A stretch of 6,210 bases of DNA from Thermoflexales bacterium (lineage in GTDB: Bacteria; Chloroflexota; Anaerolineae; S140-20). The notes under the pieces were generated by a model, which saw only the letters and a list, made by a program, of their open reading frames with translations, was not told the origin of the DNA and did no database searches. Shown here piece by piece: positions 1 through 6,210 of the stretch (the stretch's first letter is position 1; every line of letters begins with the position of its first letter). Made by a program: the position numbers and the translations under genes. Location of the stretch: NCBI GenBank assembly GCA_015484715.1, contig WFUY01000463.1:1-6210 (forward strand), written 5' to 3'.

Positions 1-3000
1 ATCCCGCCCCGCCTCACCTACGTCCCTCTGCGCACGGAGGTGGGGGTCATCGGCCTGATCGTCCTGGACGACGTGCCGACCAACGAGGCGACCCGGCATC
101 TCCTCCTGAGCCTGGCCGACATCGCCGCCGCTGCCATCCGGAAGGCCCGTCTTTACGGGGAGACAGAACGGCGGGTGGCCGAGTTGACCGCCCTGCAGGA
201 AGTCAGCCTCCAGGTCACTTCCTCCTTGGACCTCTGGACGGTGCTGGAGACGATCACCCAATCGGCCCTGAGGCTGACCCAAGCTCAGACCGTCCAGATC
301 TACCTCTACGACCCCCAGCGGGAGCGGCTGATCTTCGGGACGGCGATGTGGGCCGACGGTTCCCGTCGGCCCTTGGTGGGCCATCCCTCCCACGATGGCT
401 TCATCGCCCAGGTGGCCCACACAGGCCATCCCGACTTCGTAGAAGAGGTGGCCAGGTATCCCCATCAGGACCGCCTGGAGATCGGCGAGCATCCCTTGCA
501 GGCCCTGGCCGGCTTCCCCCTAAAGCGGGCCGACCAGGTGCTGGGCGTCCTCGCCATCGCCTATGGAGAGACCCACCGTTTCTCCGACGACGAGGTGCGG
601 ATGCTGAACCTGCTGGCCGACCAGGCCGCCATCGCGGTGGACCACGCCCGCCTCTTCGCCTTGGAGAGCCGCCGCTCCGCCCACATGGCCCTCATCAACC
701 AGGTCGCCCGCCAGGCGACGGCCACCTTGGACCTGGGCCGGCTTCTCCAACGGGCAGCTCAGGCGATCCGCACCAACTTTGGCCGCTTCCACGTCGCCCT
801 CTTCCTGATGGACGAGGAGCGGGATCACGTCGTGCTGCGGGCGGTGGCCGGAGGCCACGCCGACCTGATCCAGCCGGGATACGAACTGCCGCTGGGCGAG
901 GGCATCGTCGGTTGGGTCGCCCAGCAGGGAGAGACCCTGGTCATCAACGACGTGGAGCAGGACCCCCGCTACCAGCCCTTCTCCCCAGAGCAGAAAGCGG
1001 TCTGCTCGGAGATGGCCGTGCCCCTCAAGCTGGCCGGCCAGGTGATCGGCGTGCTGGATGTCCAGGACCTGGAGCCCGGGGCCTTCGATAAGGACCACGT
1101 GCGGGCCCTAGAGACGCTGGCCGATCAACTGGCCGTTGCCATAGACAATGCCCGCCTCTACGAAGAGGTGCGTCGCCGCCTGACCGAACTGAGTGCCCTG
1201 CAGGAGGTCACCCTGCAGATCACCGCCTCGCTAGACGTGCACACCGTCCTAGACACCATCGTCCGCCACGGTCTGAGCATCACCAAGGCGGACAACGTCC
1301 ACATCTACCTATATGATGAGACCCAAGGTCGGTTCACCATCGGCACCGCCCTCTGGCAAGATGGACGGCGCACGCCGGCGGTGAAGGCGCCCCGCCCCCA
1401 CGGGCTGACGAGCACCGTGCAGCGGACCGGCCGCCCCCTCATCATCAACGACGCCCCCAGCCCCCCCCTCTTCCAAGACGGGAAGGCGATCCAGTGGGAA
1501 CTCCACGCCATCGCCGGGTTCCCCCTGCGCCACGGTCACCAGGTCCTGGGGGTCTTCACGGCCGCCTACCGTCGGCCCCACCGCTTCAGCGAGCACGAGA
1601 TCCGCCTCTTCACCCTCTTGGCCGACCAGGCGGCCATCGCCATCGCCAACGCTCGCCTCTTCCAGGAGACCCAGCGCCGCCTGGAGGAGGTCACCCTGCT
1701 CCACCGGGTCGCTCTGGCCGCTACCTCTGCGCCCGACTTCAACACCCTGGTCTCTCAGGTCGTGGAGGCCCTGCGGCGTACCCTGGATGCCGACTACATT
1801 GACTTGCTGCTCCTGGATTCTGAGCAAGAGATGCTCGTCTTCCACCCCTCGCTGAAGGGGGAAACCACCCGGGGGGAGACCCATCAGATCGCCCGGATCC
1901 CTCTAGGGCAAGGCATCACCGGAACGGTCGCTCAGACCGGCGAACCGCTCCGGGTGAACGACGTTCGCCACGACCCCCGCTACCTGGAACTCTACGAAGA
2001 TGTCCGGTCTGAACTATGCGTTCCCCTCCAGGTGGGCGACCAGGTGATCGGCGTTATCAACCTGGAGAGCACCCGCCCCAACGCTTTCTCCCTCGATGAC
2101 GAGCGGTTGATGGTCACGGTGGCCCGTCAGTTGGCGGTTATGATGGAAAATACTCGCCTACATCAAGAGACCCGGCGCCGGCTGGCCGAAGTGACCACCC
2201 TCTACAAGTTCGCCCAGCAGCTCAGCCGCAGTCTGGAGATGGATGAGGTCCTGGAGACCATCGTCTCCTCTCTCAAGGAAGTGCTGGGCTGTCGGGGGGT
2301 CTCCATCGCCCTGCTAGACCCGGAGACGGAGGTCCTGGAGATCCGGGCGGCAGCCGGCCTCCAGGAACGATGGAAGCGGGAAGCACGGCTGAAGGTGGGC
2401 GAGGGCGTGATGGGACAGGTAGCCATCACCGCCACACCGATGTACGTCGCCGATACCTACACCTACGAGGGGTTCATCTTTTTCGACAAGGCCGTCCGCT
2501 CCCTGATGGTCGTCCCCCTGCTGGTCAAGGACCGCGTCATCGGGACCCTCTCGGTGGACCACGCAGTCCCCAACGCCTTCACCGAGGACGATGAGCGGCT
2601 GTTGACCATCGCCGCTGCCCAGGCCGCCATCGCCATCGAGAACGCCCGCCTCGTCCAAGGGCTCCGGGAGCGGGCTGCGGCGCTGGCCAAAGCCTACGAA
2701 GAGCTCAAAGAGTTGGATCGGATGAAGGATGAGTTAATCCAGAACGTCTCCCACGAACTGCGGACTCCCCTCACCTTCGTCAAAGGGTACGTGGAACTGC
2801 TGCTGGCCGGAGATATGGGTCCCCTGAACGAAGAGCAGATAAAGAGTCTGCGCATCGTGGCCGACAAGACCAACACCGTCACCCGGCTCGTGGGTGACAT
2901 CGTGCTACTCCAGCAGATCGAGCGCGAACAGATGGAACTGGTCCCCATCTCCATCGTCAGCATCGCGCGCCGGGCCATCGCCGGCAGCCAGGCCACCGCC

Positions 3001-3408
3001 GTCCGCCAGGGGGTTCGGATCGAACTGGAGGCTCCACCCGACCTGCCCCCGGCCTTAGGAGATGAGGGGAGACTGGAGCAGGTTTTCGATAACCTGTTGG
3101 GAAACGCTATCAAGTTCAGCCCCGATGGGGGTGAAGTGCGCGTGACGCTGAAAGAGACAGAGGACGCCATCCTAGTTCAGGTCTCCGACGAAGGGATCGG
3201 CATCCCCGCCGACAAGCTGGAGCGGATCTTCGACCGCTTCTACCAGGTGGATGGTTCTTCCACCCGACGGTTCGGCGGCACCGGTTTGGGGCTGGCCATC
3301 GTCAAACGGATCGTTGAGGCCCACGGGGGGCGCGTTTGGGTCACCAGCCAGGAAGGGGAGGGGAGCACCTTCTACTTCACAGTTCCCAAAGCCGAAGCGA
3401 AGGCCTGA
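1..3408 (+). CDS. Multi-GAF sensor histidine kinase, 5' end missing
   Basis: Two-component sensor kinase: it autophosphorylates on histidine and should pass the phosphate to an unseen response regulator. The frame is open from base 1; the GTG at 40 lies inside a GAF core ([12 protein letters not shown]), so it is not the start. Of 1135 visible residues, about 1-52 are the end of one GAF domain, followed by five complete GAF domains (about 61-220, 228-388, 396-555, 563-722, 730-886). A short coiled-coil-like helix follows, then HisKA with H-box SHELRTP (phosphoacceptor His918, codon 2752-2754). HATPase_c follows, with N-box [11 protein letters not shown] (3088-3120), G1 DEGIGIP (3187-3207), F-box FDRFYQ and G2 GGTGLGLAI. 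All catalytic boxes look intact. No membrane segment, HAMP or receiver domain is visible, so this part is soluble. The GAF ligands are unknown; I see no cysteine arrangement that clearly suggests bilin binding. Orthology is not assigned. Confidence is high for the class, low for the signal. Confidence 0.95.
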   Translation: MPPRLTYVPLRTEVGVIGLIVLDDVPTNEATRHLLLSLADIAAAAIRKARLYGETERRVAELTALQEVSLQVTSSLDLWTVLETITQSALRLTQAQTVQIYLYDPQRERLIFGTAMWADGSRRPLVGHPSHDGFIAQVAHTGHPDFVEEVARYPHQDRLEIGEHPLQALAGFPLKRADQVLGVLAIAYGETHRFSDDEVRMLNLLADQAAIAVDHARLFALESRRSAHMALINQVARQATATLDLGRLLQRAAQAIRTNFGRFHVALFLMDEERDHVVLRAVAGGHADLIQPGYELPLGEGIVGWVAQQGETLVINDVEQDPRYQPFSPEQKAVCSEMAVPLKLAGQVIGVLDVQDLEPGAFDKDHVRALETLADQLAVAIDNARLYEEVRRRLTELSALQEVTLQITASLDVHTVLDTIVRHGLSITKADNVHIYLYDETQGRFTIGTALWQDGRRTPAVKAPRPHGLTSTVQRTGRPLIINDAPSPPLFQDGKAIQWELHAIAGFPLRHGHQVLGVFTAAYRRPHRFSEHEIRLFTLLADQAAIAIANARLFQETQRRLEEVTLLHRVALAATSAPDFNTLVSQVVEALRRTLDADYIDLLLLDSEQEMLVFHPSLKGETTRGETHQIARIPLGQGITGTVAQTGEPLRVNDVRHDPRYLELYEDVRSELCVPLQVGDQVIGVINLESTRPNAFSLDDERLMVTVARQLAVMMENTRLHQETRRRLAEVTTLYKFAQQLSRSLEMDEVLETIVSSLKEVLGCRGVSIALLDPETEVLEIRAAAGLQERWKREARLKVGEGVMGQVAITATPMYVADTYTYEGFIFFDKAVRSLMVVPLLVKDRVIGTLSVDHAVPNAFTEDDERLLTIAAAQAAIAIENARLVQGLRERAAALAKAYEELKELDRMKDELIQNVSHELRTPLTFVKGYVELLLAGDMGPLNEEQIKSLRIVADKTNTVTRLVGDIVLLQQIEREQMELVPISIVSIARRAIAGSQATAVRQGVRIELEAPPDLPPALGDEGRLEQVFDNLLGNAIKFSPDGGEVRVTLKETEDAILVQVSDEGIGIPADKLERIFDRFYQVDGSSTRRFGGTGLGLAIVKRIVEAHGGRVWVTSQEGEGSTFYFTVPKAEAKA
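181..2187 (+). repeat. Internal tandem duplication of a two-GAF unit in the kinase gene
   Basis: Two diverged copies of an approximately 1005-bp, two-domain unit lie at about 181-1185 and 1186-2187. The first domain of each copy begins ELTALQEV or ELSALQEV, has IYLYD early and AGFPL...QVLGV late. The second domain of each copy has PLGEGIVG or PLGQGITG, then NDV..DPRY, and ends with VPL...QVIGV. Corresponding residues are offset by 1005 bases (181 to 1186; 685 to 1690), with one codon lost late in the second copy. The copies are clearly diverged at DNA level, so this is an old duplication and not an assembly artefact. Confidence 0.8.
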
Positions 3409-3490
3409 GAGGAGGGAGCGGAGAAGCAGCGTCTTAGCGAACGAGCGAGAGGTGGACGCGGACTCGTCCCCTGGCCCGCTCACCATCTTA

Positions 3491-3518
3491 CCCAATCGGA
3501 CCCATTCGGCCCATTGAA
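3491..3518 (+). repeat. Degenerate 9-10 bp tandem repeat upstream of add
   Basis: Three consecutive, imperfect units, CCCAATCGGA, CCCATTCGG and CCCATTGAA, sit directly before the ribosome binding site of the adenosine deaminase gene. They could be a regulatory binding site in the leader or chance low complexity. No known operator is recognised, and there is no clear -35/-10 promoter in the 122-bp spacer. Confidence 0.3.
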
Positions 3519-3526
3519 GGGGGGAG
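3517..3526 (+). promoter_or_regulatory. Ribosome binding site of add
   Basis: AAGGGGGGAG is a strong purine-rich Shine-Dalgarno sequence ending 4 bases before the GTG at 3531. It decides between this GTG and the in-frame GTG at 3567, which has no comparable sequence upstream. The spacing is a little short but acceptable. Confidence 0.7.
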
Positions 3527-3530
3527 ATTC

Positions 3531-4616
3531 GTGGCGCGAAGAGAACGGTTCAATCGGCAAGCTCGCGTGAACTTGCGACAGGAACTCTATGCCTTACCCA
3601 AAGTAGACCTACACCGACACCTGGAAGGGAGCCTGCGCCTAAAGACCCTGGCCGAAATCGCCCAGGAACATGGGCTGGACCTGCCCAGCTACGACATCGA
3701 GCAGTTACGCCCCTACGTCCAGGTCACCAACGACCCACCCGACTTCCACCGCTTTCTGGAGAAATTCCGGCTGCTACGCCGCTTCTACACGACCCCAGAG
3801 GCGGTGAAGCGGGTGGCCTACGAGGCAGTGGCCGATGCTGCCGAGGACAATGTCCGCTACCTGGAACTCCGGCTGAATCCCGAGGCCTTGGCCGAGGCCC
3901 GTCGCTTCTCCCTGAGCGACGTGGCCGATTGGGTGATCGAAGCGGTCCACCAGGCCCAGGCCGACTACGACATCCAGGTCCGGCTCATCGCCATGATCCG
4001 CCGAGACAAAAGCCTGGAGAACGCCTGGGAGATCGCCCGACTGGCCATCGAACGCAGAGATGATGGATTCGTGGGTCTGGACCTGGCCGGCGACGAGGTG
4101 AACTATCCGGCCACCCCCTTCATCTCCGTCTTCCAGGCTGCTAAGGAAGCCGGCCTGGGGATCACCATCCACGCTGGCGAGCACGGAAGCGCTGAAAACG
4201 TGCGCGAAGCCATCTGCGAGATGGGCGCAGACCGCATCGGTCACGGCGTCCGTTCCATCGAAAACCACCAGGTGATCCAGCTGCTCCGGGAACACAAGAC
4301 CGTCCTGGAAGTCTGCCCTACCAGCAACCTCCAGACCGGTGTGATGCACAGCTTCGCCCACCATCCTCTGCGCGACCTCTACTACTTAGGAGTCCGGGCT
4401 ACCATCAACACCGATGACCCCAGCGTCTCCGACACAACCCTGACCGACGAATACTTGGTAGCCGTGATGGGCATCGGCATAGCCATCCCCGACATCAAGC
4501 AGATGATCCTCTACGCCGCCGAAGGGGCCTTTCTCCCCCCCGACGAAAAAGCCGCCCTCATCGCCCGCCTACGCCAGGAGATGGGCATAGAAGTGCAGGT
4601 AGGGACTGAAGGGTAG
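3531..4616 (+). CDS. add: Adenosine deaminase
   Basis: Cytosolic zinc hydrolase of the metallo-dependent (beta/alpha)8-barrel superfamily. It converts adenosine and deoxyadenosine to inosine and deoxyinosine plus ammonia in purine salvage. The 361-residue length is close to the family norm. Zinc ligands are His28 and His30 (VDLHRHLEGS), His214 (TIHAGEH) and Asp295 (INTDDPSVS). Catalytic residues are Glu217, His238 (IGHGVR) and Asp296. The family motifs GLDLAGDE and CPTSNLQTG are also present. Residues 214, 217, 238, 295 and 296 have the same numbers as in the mouse enzyme, while the first histidine pair is 13 residues later. The GTG start is chosen for its strong ribosome binding site; GTG 3567 would give a shorter N-terminus. 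The gene is 122 bp after the kinase and 74 bp before fumarase alpha. Some Add-like proteins deaminate aminofutalosine in menaquinone synthesis, and sequence by eye does not exclude that. Confidence 0.93.
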   Translation: MARRERFNRQARVNLRQELYALPKVDLHRHLEGSLRLKTLAEIAQEHGLDLPSYDIEQLRPYVQVTNDPPDFHRFLEKFRLLRRFYTTPEAVKRVAYEAVADAAEDNVRYLELRLNPEALAEARRFSLSDVADWVIEAVHQAQADYDIQVRLIAMIRRDKSLENAWEIARLAIERRDDGFVGLDLAGDEVNYPATPFISVFQAAKEAGLGITIHAGEHGSAENVREAICEMGADRIGHGVRSIENHQVIQLLREHKTVLEVCPTSNLQTGVMHSFAHHPLRDLYYLGVRATINTDDPSVSDTTLTDEYLVAVMGIGIAIPDIKQMILYAAEGAFLPPDEKAALIARLRQEMGIEVQVGTEG

Positions 4617-4634
4617 GGCACCGACCGCGAAGCC

Positions 4635-4665
4635 GCCGCTAGGCCGCTAACCGGCCGGCCGCTAA
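4635..4665 (+). repeat. GCCGCTA repeats with a small GC hairpin
   Basis: GCCGCTA occurs at 4635, 4643 and 4658; the last two copies extend to GGCCGCTAA (4642-4650 and 4657-4665). Between them GGCCG-CTAAC-CGGCC (4642-4656) can form a 5-bp hairpin. No T-run follows, so it is not a convincing intrinsic terminator. It could be a regulatory site ahead of the fumarase genes or simple GC-rich drift. Confidence 0.4.
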
Positions 4666-4678
4666 ATCACCAATCCAC

Positions 4679-4685
4679 GGGAGGT
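4679..4685 (+). promoter_or_regulatory. Ribosome binding site of fumarase alpha
   Basis: GGGAGGT ends 5 bases before the ATG at 4691. It fixes the start there and rules out the in-frame TTG at 4685, whose first base overlaps the Shine-Dalgarno sequence itself. Confidence 0.8.
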
Positions 4686-4690
4686 TGATA

Positions 4691-5566
4691 ATGGAACAAC
4701 CCGATCTGACGGAACACTTTCTGGAGTTGGTCCGCCGCACCTCCACCGACCTGCGCTCCGACGTCGAAGAAGCGCTGCGGCGCGCCCGTGACCAGGAAGA
4801 GCCCGGTTCGGCAGCCCGAGCTGCCTTGGACACCATCCTCAAGAACATCGAGCTGGCCCGCCAGAAGTCCACCCCCATCTGCCAGGACACCGGCACCCCC
4901 ATCTTCTACGTCTACTACCCCACCGGCTGGTCCACCCTCAAGCTGAGGCAGCAGATCCGCCAGGCCGTGGCCGAAGCCACCCGGCGGGCCTACCTGCGCC
5001 CCAACGCCGTGGACAGCCTGACGGGCCGGAACACCGGCGACAACCTCGGCGACGCCTTCCCCTACATCCACTTCGAGGAGTGGGAGGAGGACTACCTGAA
5101 GGTGGACCTGATGCTCAAAGGGGGCGGCTGCGAGAACGTGGGGGCCCAGTACAAGCTGCCCGACACCCGGCTCAAAGCCGACCGAGACCTGGAGGGGGTG
5201 CGCAAAGTCGTCCTCGACGCCGTCCACAAGGCCCAGGGGAAGGGATGTGCCCCCGGCATCATCGGTGTGGCCATTGGCGGTGACCGGACGACCAGCTACA
5301 TCCGCTCCAAGGAGCAGTTCTTCCGCCCCCTGGACGACGAAAACCCCAACCCCGATCTGGCCGCGATGGAGAAGCGGCTGACGGAGCAGGCCAACAGCCT
5401 GGGGATCGGCCCGATGGGCTTCGGGGGCCGAACGACGGTGCTGGGCGTCAAGGTGAGCGCACTGCACCGGCTGCCTGCCTCCTACTTCGTCACCGCCAGC
5501 TACATGTGCTGGGCCGACCGCCGGCGCACCCTCACCTACCGCGACGGCCAGGTCGAGATCCGCTGA
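4691..5566 (+). CDS. Fumarate hydratase class I, alpha subunit
   Basis: N-terminal half of the two-subunit, oxygen-sensitive [4Fe-4S] fumarase, which reversibly hydrates fumarate to L-malate in the citric acid cycle. The 291 residues match the usual alpha subunit length. Family motifs in order are PICQDTGTP (Cys64), RNTGDNLGDAFP, LKGGGCENVG (Cys147), GKGCAPGIIGVAIGGD (Cys186), GPMGFGGRTTVLGVKV and ASYMCWADRR (Cys273). Cys64, Cys186 and Cys273 are the expected cluster ligands. Cys147 stands where I expect serine in many relatives (GGGSEN). The ATG at 4691 follows GGGAGGT at the right distance. The beta subunit gene follows after 130 bp, confirming the two-subunit form. The related L(+)-tartrate dehydratase (TtdA/TtdB) has the same architecture and cannot be fully excluded, but the setting and motifs fit fumarase. 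No signal peptide is seen, so it is cytoplasmic. Symbols vary for the two-gene form, so none is given. Confidence 0.92.
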   Translation: MEQPDLTEHFLELVRRTSTDLRSDVEEALRRARDQEEPGSAARAALDTILKNIELARQKSTPICQDTGTPIFYVYYPTGWSTLKLRQQIRQAVAEATRRAYLRPNAVDSLTGRNTGDNLGDAFPYIHFEEWEEDYLKVDLMLKGGGCENVGAQYKLPDTRLKADRDLEGVRKVVLDAVHKAQGKGCAPGIIGVAIGGDRTTSYIRSKEQFFRPLDDENPNPDLAAMEKRLTEQANSLGIGPMGFGGRTTVLGVKVSALHRLPASYFVTASYMCWADRRRTLTYRDGQVEIR

Positions 5567-5576
5567 TGCCGGGGCT

Positions 5577-5667
5577 CCTCCCGCAGGTTGCCCCCACGGC
5601 CCGAAGCGTGTCACCGACGGCCTCCGCTAGCCATTGCCGTCATCAAGCTCGCGTGACCTGCGGGAGG
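5577..5667 (+). repeat. Perfect 12-bp inverted repeat between fumarase subunit genes
   Basis: The left arm CCTCCCGCAGGT (5577-5588) is exactly complementary to the right arm ACCTGCGGGAGG (5656-5667), with 67 bases between. G-U pairs could extend the stem by one outside and two inside. A nested 6-bp stem GACGGC/GCCGTC (5616-5621 and 5636-5641) lies in the loop. No T-run follows, so this is not a standard terminator. In RNA it could be a structured spacer controlling processing or stability of the two-gene message. In DNA it could be the ends of a tiny repeat element. Neither role is shown by the sequence. Confidence 0.65.
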
Positions 5668-5684
5668 GCGACCACGCCGATCAT

Positions 5685-5690
5685 AGGAGG
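5685..5690 (+). promoter_or_regulatory. Ribosome binding site of fumarase beta
   Basis: AGGAGG, a full consensus Shine-Dalgarno sequence, lies 6 bases before the ATG at 5697. The beta subunit therefore has its own strong translation start and does not depend on coupling to alpha. It starts 17 bases after the right arm of the inverted repeat, so folding should leave it accessible. Confidence 0.85.
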
Positions 5691-5696
5691 AAGAAG

Positions 5697-6210
5697 ATGG
5701 CCACCTATCACCTGAACATCCCCATCTCCGACGAGGAGATCCTGAAGCTGCACGCGGGCGATACCGTCTACCTGAACGGCGTGATGGTGACGGCCCGCGA
5801 CGCGGCCCACAAGTATATGATGGAAAACTTCATCAAGACCGGCGGCAACCCTCCTGAATCCGAAGCCGCGCTGTACGAAGAGTTGAAGCGGCTGCTGCGC
5901 GGTGGCGTCCTCTACCATTGCGGCCCCGTCGTGCGCCAGGACGAGGCGGGGAAATGGCACTTCGTCGCCGCCGGCCCCACCACCAGCATCCGCGAGGAGC
6001 CCTACGAGGCCGACATCATCGCCCACTTCGGCCTCAAGGGGGTGATCGGCAAGGGTGGGATGGGACCGAGGACCCTGGCCGCCTGCCAGGAGCACAAAGC
6101 GGTCTACTTCCACGCCGTGGGTGGGGCCGCCACCCTCATCGCCGATGCCGTCAAGGAGGTGCTGGCCGTCTACAAGAAAGAGGAGTTCGGCGTCCCCGAA
6201 GCCTTCTGGG
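5697..6210 (+). CDS. Fumarate hydratase class I, beta subunit, 3' end missing
   Basis: C-terminal half of the class I fumarase, which combines with the upstream alpha subunit to form the active site. The frame stays open for 171 codons to the window edge. Such subunits are usually about 180-200 residues, so only a short tail is probably missing. Motifs in order are VTARDAAHK (31-39), LYHCGPV (72-78), AGPTTSIR (92-99), GVIGKGGMGPRT (115-126), HAVGGAATLIA (139-149) and GVPEAFW (165-171). GPTTS, IGKGGM and VGGAA are hallmarks of the beta domain of fumarase and tartrate dehydratase. The ATG follows AGGAGG by 6 bases. The second position after SIR is Glu, where many relatives have RM(D/E); this may mark a subfamily. 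Tartrate dehydratase beta is the main alternative. Confidence 0.92.
   Translation, partial: MATYHLNIPISDEEILKLHAGDTVYLNGVMVTARDAAHKYMMENFIKTGGNPPESEAALYEELKRLLRGGVLYHCGPVVRQDEAGKWHFVAAGPTTSIREEPYEADIIAHFGLKGVIGKGGMGPRTLAACQEHKAVYFHAVGGAATLIADAVKEVLAVYKKEEFGVPEAFW

Noticed and set aside
40..42. GTG as the start codon of the kinase
   Set aside because: The frame is open to base 1, and the upstream codons read as typical GAF sequence ([10 protein letters not shown]) continuous with what follows.
520..1098. Minus-strand open frame within the kinase gene, and similar ones at 1309-1884, 2694-3170 and 3774-4364
   Set aside because: All are opposite clear coding sequence, lack domain motifs and have biased composition explained by the codon use of the + strand gene.
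3409..3530. Promoter or terminator in the kinase-add spacer
   Set aside because: I found only 5-bp complementary stretches such as ACGAG/CTCGT, no T-run, and no clear -35/-10 pair.
4685..4687. In-frame TTG as the start of fumarase alpha
   Set aside because: Its first base is the last base of the Shine-Dalgarno sequence; the ATG at 4691 has correct spacing and is the better codon.
4667..5614. Long open frame on the minus strand (315 codons)
   Set aside because: It lies opposite the well-supported fumarase alpha gene. Its product is a Gly/Val/Ala/Gln/Leu/Asp-rich sequence with no recognisable motif, as expected for an antisense shadow in GC-rich DNA.
3558..5656. Shared 13-mer CAAGCTCGCGTGA at 3558-3570 (in add) and 5644-5656 (in the fumarase spacer)
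   Set aside because: One 13-base match in 6.2 kb of GC-rich DNA is close to chance expectation, and the flanks match only loosely. It would matter only if more copies were found in the genome.
5577..5667. Inverted repeat as a rho-independent terminator or tRNA
   Set aside because: The loop is 67 bases, no T-run follows the right arm, and no cloverleaf or conserved T-loop sequence is present.
1..6210. CRISPR array, insertion sequence, defence or toxin-antitoxin genes
   Set aside because: There are no spaced identical repeats, transposase motifs, terminal repeats with target duplication, or small paired genes. Coding sequence and short spacers account for the whole window.

Overview
The window is GC-rich (roughly 60-65% by eye), densely coding bacterial DNA with all four genes on the + strand. 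The class I fumarase split into two subunits, together with a very long soluble multi-GAF histidine kinase, would fit a Chloroflexota (Anaerolineae-like) or similar, possibly thermophilic, bacterium. That placement is an inference from gene content and style. No marker gene is present to confirm it.

Layout. (1) 1-3408: the 3' part of a giant sensor histidine kinase. It is open at the left edge and carries the end of one GAF domain, five complete GAF domains, a HisKA dimerisation/phosphoacceptor domain and a HATPase_c domain. (2) 3409-3530: a 122-bp spacer with a degenerate 9-10 bp tandem repeat and a strong Shine-Dalgarno sequence. (3) 3531-4616: adenosine deaminase (add), with all expected zinc and catalytic residues. 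(4) 4617-4690: a short spacer with GCCGCTA repeats and a small GC hairpin. (5) 4691-5566: fumarate hydratase class I alpha subunit, with three candidate Fe-S cysteines. (6) 5567-5696: a 130-bp spacer with a perfect 12-bp inverted repeat. (7) 5697-6210: fumarate hydratase class I beta subunit, running off the right edge.

How the genes work together. The two fumarase genes encode halves of one oxygen-sensitive [4Fe-4S] enzyme that interconverts fumarate and malate. Adenosine deaminase belongs to purine salvage. The kinase is a cytosolic-type signal integrator whose output partner is not in the window. Add and fumarase could share a transcript because they have the same strand and a short gap, but no promoter or terminator is clear enough to prove operon limits.

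I see no defence system, mobile element, CRISPR array, tRNA or rRNA, and no clear sign of a new biological system. The most notable structures are the regular two-domain duplication inside the kinase and the inverted repeat that separates the two fumarase subunit genes.
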